Assembly: GCA_015680685.1 (NCBI GenBank)
Contig: MNCI01033448.1
Coordinates: 186,001-250,000 of the forward strand
Reading direction: 5' to 3'
DNA: 64,000 nt
DNA from: Gnetum montanum
Taxonomy: Eukaryota > Streptophyta > Gnetopsida > Gnetales > Gnetaceae
Part shown: piece by piece, positions 59,400 to 64,000 of the stretch
How positions within the stretch are numbered: the first letter of the stretch is position 1
How the letters are laid out: the number at the start of each line of letters is the position of its first letter
Program-made: the position numbers and the translations under genes
Notes under the pieces: model-generated
What the model was told of the DNA's origin: nothing
The model's database searches: none
Seen by the model: the letters and a program-made list of their open reading frames with translations, nothing else

Positions 59400-60180
59400 A
59401 TCTTGATCTCCAAAAACCATGCCAATGACCTAGATCTTGTGCTTAAATGATGTCTCAAATATGAGCTCAGGCTCAATCCTAAGAAGTGTGTCTTCAATGT
59501 CAAGACTAGCAAGATGCTTGGCTTTGCGGTCTCTAAAATAGAGATACATGTAGATCCTGGTAAGGTTAAGGCCATATCCAAATTGGTAGCACCTAACAAC
59601 CTTAAGGAGCTTTGGGGATACAAGGTAGATTATAGTTTATTTTTAGGTTTATCACTAGGCTTATGGATAAGTTATAGCCTATGCAACACTTACTTAAGAA
59701 AGGATTTTACTATGAGTGGATAGCTCAATTCCAAGAGGCCTTTGAAAACCTTAAGCAAGAGTTAACATAGCTACCAACAGTCTATCCTTCATAAGAGGGT
59801 AAACCATTATACATTTACTTCCCATCTTTGATACATCCATTACCTTTCTACTCTATTAGAAATGTGATGACAGAGAAGAAATTCCTATATACTACCTTAG
59901 CCATCTATTAGTAGCCCACGAGACCTAATACACTAAAGTGAAGAAGTATTATCTAGCACTGGTCTTCTCTTTGATGAAATGAGAATACTACCTCTTCAAA
60001 AGCCAAGTCAACATCATTTGCAAGGACAACATACTCAAAGCCATAACACCCAACATCTACGAAAGTAGCCACATAGCTTGATGAAAAGCCATAATAGTAG
60101 AATTTGACCTCTATTATGTTTCTTAATCCTCAATAAAAAGAAAGCTATAATTTTATAACTCATAGTTTTACCTATTGACA
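59400..60180 (+). pseudogene. A3 RT C-terminal part and first RNase H
   Basis: Starts abruptly inside RT at DLDLVLK, YELRLNPKKCVFNVKTSKML and GFAVSKIEIHVDPGKVKAIS (compare CLNPKKCIFGVKTGRMLGF in A0). The RT palm with its catalytic box is absent and replaced by the tandem array. Then come LKELWGYK, a decayed RNase H (PIYYLSHLLVAHET-like near 59890) and the tether near 60105. Multiple stops. Confidence 0.8.
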
Positions 60181-60199
60181 ACCAAGCAACCATAGATCC

Positions 60200-60640
60200 T
60201 AAGTTTCCTAATAAACACATTAATAGAGTCAGCCAAGTGCTTAAGGATTATGAGGTAGTCATGAACTTTGATGAAACCTCAACTGCCCATGGGGCTAGTG
60301 CTACTACCATCATAACATTCCCATCTAGTGAAATCCAACTGTTTGTCTATTATTTTGGATTCCCATGTACCAACAACATAGCAGAATATGAAGGTTTGAT
60401 TAGAGGTATGATGATAGCTCATGACCTAGGAATTAAATGCTTAGCCATCAAAGGTGTTTCACAGATCATAGTTAACCAAGTAACCAAAGTCTATACATGT
60501 AAATCTAAGCATTTACAACCTTATTGTGTTCTAGAAAATAAATTATTACAAAAATTCATGGATGTTGATATCCAACACATATCCTAAGAAAAAACAACAT
60601 AGCTGATGCAATTGCAACACTAGCCCTTACTATGACACTA
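60200..60640 (+). pseudogene. A3 second (archaeal-type) RNase H
   Basis: Reads VVMNFDETSTAHGASATTII, then FGFPCTNNIAEYEGLIRGMM, AHDLGIKCLAIKG, HLQPYCVLENKLLQKFMDVD and IQHIS. These are the family motifs in order and mostly in one frame (60237-60587). GDS has become GVS, losing one catalytic Asp. It is the best-preserved aRNase H in the window. Confidence 0.87.
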
Positions 60641-60839
60641 GATGTGTTTAGCAAGTTTCCCACCTTAACTATGGACTGTGCTACTCCCATCACATAGAAC
60701 ACTGAGGATACCTTTGTGGCCATTGTTCATACTGCTTCTCCCAAGGAGTGGTATGATGATATCAAATTTTACCTTATGCATGGTGAATCCTCATAAGGTC
60801 TGACTACTTCTCAGAAGGATGCCATATGCAAGTGATCAA

Positions 60840-61989
60840 AGCAATATGTCATCGTAGGTGATAACACATTATGTCAACAATCCTATGATGGCATACTTCT
60901 AAAGTGCTTAGGCAAAACTAAAGCTAGAATATTCCTAGAGGATGTTCATGAAGGGGTTTGTGATGGACATATAGGACCTAGAGCCATGACCACTAAGATT
61001 AGATGGTTAGGCTACTATTGGCTCCATATGGAAAATGACTGCTTGCAAAAGACTAAGCAATGTTACACATGTCAATGATATAGCAACCTGATACATGTAT
61101 CACCAACTAAGTTGCATACAACCTAGATAACATGGTTGTTTTAATGATGGGGGTTGGATATCATTGGACCTATAATGCCTAAGTCTACCATAGGGAATAG
61201 CTTCATCATTACGATAACCAAACACTTTACCAAGTGGGTTGAGGCTATTCTTGTAAGGAAGACCACATCTAAACACATTTACAAATTAATCCTAGATAAC
61301 ATTGTAGCTCATTTTAGCATACCCATAACCATAATTATAGATAATGGACCTCAATTTAGTGGCCAAGAAACCAAGGATTTATATCATAACCTAGGCACTA
61401 TGCATTCGTTCTCGTCACCTTAATGCCCTCAAGCCAATGGACAAGTAAAAGCAAGCAATAAGGCCATCATCATCTTGCTCAAGATGATGCTCAAAAATAG
61501 CAAGCAGAAGTGGCATGAGTAGCTTGTCCATGCACTATGAGCATATATAACCACCTATCGTACCACAACCGTCATGAGCCCTTATAGCCTTTTTTATGGT
61601 TTTTAAGTTGTTTTACCTCTTGAATTGTAAGTACCATCACTCCTAGTAGCCTTGATCAACTTCATCAACAACGAGCAGAGTAAGGAGTTATAAATAATAT
61701 GCTAGATTCAGTGGAGGAGTGGCATATGCAAGCACTTTCTCACATCGAGCATTATCAAGAGAGGTACAAGCAACAACATCATCATAACCTGATCATGCGT
61801 AAGATCAAGGAGGGGGACCTAGTCCTCAAGGCCATCCGTGAGCATGCAGACAATTTTTTAGCCAACTAGAAAGGGCCCTTTCTTATCACTAGAGCCTATA
61901 GGAATGGATCATTTAGAATAGCCAACATGGATGTGAATGAGCTAGCCAATCTAGTCAGTGATTCCTTTCTAAAGCCATACTACAGGTAG
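60840..61989 (+). pseudogene. A3 integrase (decayed)
   Basis: Zinc finger DVHEGVCDGH and CYTC; core WGLDIIGPIMPKST (first Asp), IIDNGPQFSGQE (second Asp) and QANGQVKASNKAIIILLK. In the last, the catalytic Glu has become Lys. The C-terminal part ends NLVSDSFLKPYYR with TAG at 61987. Stops are frequent (about 61077, 61125, 61143, 61421, 61518, 61868). Confidence 0.87.
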
Positions 61990-62019
61990 CCAATAGATCA
62001 TCAACTAGTGAGCCTGCTT

Positions 62020-62090
62020 TCAGTGAGCTGCTATGATCTTAAACTAGCAACATAGCCTGCCAGGGCCTTAAACTAGTAACATTGGTAACC
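62020..62090 (+). repeat. GAC-TTAAACTAG repeats after A3 integrase
   Basis: TGATCTTAAACTAGCA and GGGCCTTAAACTAGTA, 31 bases apart, starting about 40 bases after the stop, as in A0. Confidence 0.8.
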
Positions 62091-62188
62091 TAGATAGCTT
62101 AATTATTATGTGGCCTATATGCATTATAGCTTTATAATATGCAATGGTGTTTTGTATTCTTTGTCGGTACCTCTTGGGTATGTGACTA

Positions 62189-63480
62189 CCATAAACATCA
62201 GTGGTTGGAATACTGAGGGGTTAGTGGTCATATAGCCTAACCCTGCATCCATGCGAGGGTCAATAAAATATGGATATATGAGGTGTTATGATGAATATGT
62301 GTGAAAGGAGGTTTATATGATGTTATTGGTGGGCACTGGAGTTGGCCAAGGTAGAGCATAGTAGAGTTTCTTGGCTCGAAAACAATGATGTAAATATGCA
62401 AATGCATATGAAATAGTAAGAAAATGCAAGTTCTATGCTAAAATACCAAATAAAAATACTTTAAAATGTAATGGAAGTTGAGAGAAAAAGTGCACCACCC
62501 CAAACAGGGGAGTGTAGCAATTATAGGAAAAGATATGAGAGTAATATGCAGTGTACAGGTACGCACAGTGGCAACATAATAGTGTAGTCATAGTCTCTAG
62601 GATGTCTAGGATGTGGAACTAATGGTTTTCATGGAGATTGAACCTGCTAGGTTGGCTATTACTGTGTTTTGTGGGTACGGTGGTGCACTGCATGCTAGAT
62701 AGTATGCACTAGTGGTCCGATAGGGTTCTAGAGTGCACTAAAGTGCTAAAGTGTGCTCAAGTGCAAGAATCTTAAAATATGCTCAAAATGCCAAAATGCC
62801 TAGTGCTCTTTCAATTTTCCAAACCCTAAAATGCTAAATGCAAGGGGTATTTATAGGGCTAGAATTAGCACAAAGTGCAGATTAGGCTAGGGTTAGCACG
62901 AAATGTAGATCAAGCACCATGTGGCATAAAGGTAGATGGGGCTATGCTAGACCCTACTACACTCCCATGGAAGTAGCAAGTGTTACACTCTAGAGTACTG
63001 CAATGGATCCTTAGAGACAACTTAACTATGACGAAACTACCAAGACGACATGTGCCAAAGTTTGAATGACTATAATGTACCTAAAAATAATGCAAACCAT
63101 TGCAACTTGGACGCTATGCTCTGAGACTATGCCTTCCCCTCTTTTGAGTAGGGTCAAGTGTCAGTACAATTTGGGGGATCAATGGGGGTGCAAAAGAGAT
63201 ACAAATTGTTGATCTTACTTGCTAAAGGAATGTCAAAGCTGAGATGAAGGTTGATGCTGAGTTTTAGAGCCTTTTGGAGGTGGTCAGAGGCTTTTCTTTA
63301 GTGTCACACTAGCTATGCTCTAGACTGTAGCACTACACTTAGTCAAATTTATAAGATTTTAATGTCCAACATTTGTTACGCTTGCTTGACCTAGAGTGTA
63401 GTAGAGTGTAGCAGGGATACTTAAAAAAATTTGATAGAATCTATAGCTTTCCTTCATGCTACACTGACTACACTTTGGGG
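62189..63480 (-). mobile_element. Tat-family LTR in minus orientation, truncated on the right
   Basis: The left edge TGACTACCATAAACATC corresponds to the 3' end of the A1/A2 LTRs. The segment 62200-62420 (ACTGAGGGGTTAGTGG, CCATGCGAGGGTC, AGAGCATAGTAGAG) matches 14310-14540 of A1. TATAAATA is at 62855-62848. The expected outer end (GGTGTTTCA on the plus strand) is missing; the sequence changes at about 63480. No PBS or gag lies to its left, so it is not a simple 5' LTR; a solo or broken LTR is likely. Confidence 0.7.
62848..62855 (-). promoter_or_regulatory. TATA box of the 62189 LTR
   Basis: TATAAATA on the minus strand, context CCCTATAAATACCCC, as in the other Tat LTRs. Confidence 0.7.
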
Positions 63481-63687
63481 TATTAATACGAAAATTCGAT
63501 ATTAATGCGGCTGATATCGCACGCTCCACTGTCCGAAATGATGTTAAACTACCACATCTTATCGCCTCGTAATCGGGTTGCATTGATTACAAGCTCTGTC
63601 CACAACATTCAAAATTTCAGTTAGCATTCCAGTTTGGCAACATCCTGTCACTTGTCTCCTAACCGTTTACGCACTTGCCGATTTTGC

Positions 63688-63689
63688 AG
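63688..63689 (+). other. Predicted splice acceptor before A4 pol
   Basis: TTTTGCAG after a pyrimidine-containing tract, at the homologous position to 4747-4748 in A0. A stop codon (TAA at about 63660) lies upstream in the pol frame, and the frame is open afterwards. Confidence 0.5.
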
Positions 63690-64000
63690 GACAGATGGAG
63701 GATGGACACCACAGTTTCAGCACCTTTAACCTTGACAGGCCCATACGAGCGCTTAACTAGGCCATTTGACTTCACATTAGTAGACGGTAACCCCCCTTTA
63801 GCAGGCGTAACCATAGCTACATCGGAGACATCCCTAGAGTGGCCAGAACAGTCCATGCGCACGCTAGACTTGGAAGCTGGGGACATAACCGAGGATCCCA
63901 TTAGTGAGGTCCCTATCGTTACGCATAGGGGTGAGACCAAGACGCTCAAGGTCAGTTCCTTGCTAGACGAGAAAACGCACAATGCAATAAAACAGGTTCT
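63690..64000 (+). CDS. A4 pol, N-terminal linker before RT (partial, open)
   Basis: 103 codons with no stop to the window edge, reading DRWRMDTTVSAPLTLTGPYE, FDFTLVDGNPPLAGV, LEWPEQSMRTLDLEAGDITE and LKVSSLLDEKTHNAIKQV. It aligns with 4749-5060 of A0 (TLAGPWGKL, ALDIEAGDVTEDP, LRLSSLLDMQMHRSIAKIL), which has stops. This segment precedes the VFAW block and RT palm in Tat elements. No ATG start is expected because it is a downstream pol exon or part of a gag-pol fusion. The opposite-strand frame here is a shadow. Confidence 0.75.

Larger units (their letters stand above)
40240..62188 (+). mobile_element. Tat-lineage Ty3/gypsy element A3, invaded by a LINE
   Basis: Plus-strand element: 5' LTR 40240-41914, PBS 41926, leader, gag from about 43470, protease to about 46680, TTAAACTAG array (46975-47100), antisense gene block (47340-54530), tandem arrays (54540-59380), pol from mid-RT (59400) to 61989, and a second TTAAACTAG array. 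No 3' LTR in plus orientation follows; instead a minus-strand LTR begins at 62189. The layout gag-pro / antisense block / RT-RNH-aRNH-INT agrees with A0 wherever the two overlap. The LINE at about 49621 interrupts the antisense block. Stops throughout. Confidence 0.75.
63481..64000 (+). mobile_element. Start of Tat-family element fragment A4 (runs off window)
   Basis: Contains the repeat GTCCGAAATGATGTTAAACT at about 63525 (like GTCTGAAATGACACTAAACT at 4497 in A0) and the region just upstream of RT. It retains many CpG dinucleotides while A0-A3 are depleted, suggesting a younger copy. Its upstream part is missing at the 63480 junction. Confidence 0.7.

Overview
This window looks like the repeat-packed intergenic DNA of a seed plant with a large genome, most likely a gymnosperm. 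The plant assignment is firm: the sequence holds OTA-type Ty3/gypsy elements with two RNase H domains, a plant L1-type LINE, and GT-AG introns with TACTAAC-like branch points. The gymnosperm assignment is only an inference from how long, old and deeply nested the elements are. I see no intact host gene, no tRNA or rRNA gene, no operon and no CRISPR array. Sequence gaps lie at 40710-40740 and 53136-53693, with a single N at 21405.

Left third (1-33638): this is a nested stack. A2 (minus strand, Tat-lineage Ty3/gypsy) is the oldest; its 5' LTR is at 31678-33638 and its gag-pro at about 27400-31184. Element B (15978-27333, minus) inserted into A2. It is a complete Ty3/gypsy element with two 2881-bp LTRs, a PBS, a PPT and a perfect 5-bp target duplication GTAAA. 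A1 (minus, 5' LTR 14303-15754) also inserted into A2. A0 (plus, 3' LTR 9487-11141) then inserted into the gag-pro region of A1. The 5' end of A0 and the rest of A1 and A2 lie left of the window.

Middle (33639-40239): this stretch carries older sequence between retroelements. It holds a decayed multi-exon gene for a Ulp1/SENP-like cysteine protease (about 36150-38508) and several tandem arrays, including a ~225-bp satellite directly beside the A3 LTR.

Right (40240-64000): A3 is a plus-strand Tat element with LTR, PBS, gag, protease, an antisense gene block, tandem arrays, and RT/RNase H/aRNase H/integrase remnants. A 5'-truncated L1-type LINE (about 49621 to beyond 53135) with a long open ORF2 interrupts the antisense block and runs into the large gap. 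A minus-strand Tat LTR (62189-about 63480) follows, and then the start of a much better preserved plus-strand pol (A4) that runs off the window.

The most interesting observation concerns the Tat family (A0, A3, A4). Protease and RT are separated by a long spacer. In A0 and A3 that spacer carries an antisense, multi-exon, intron-containing gene; A0 shows its own TATA promoter and ATG. Tandem GAC-TTAAACTAG repeats flank the block, and an AG splice-acceptor position just before pol is conserved between A0 and A4. It resembles a large Ogre-like intron that shelters a captured gene transcribed from the opposite strand.
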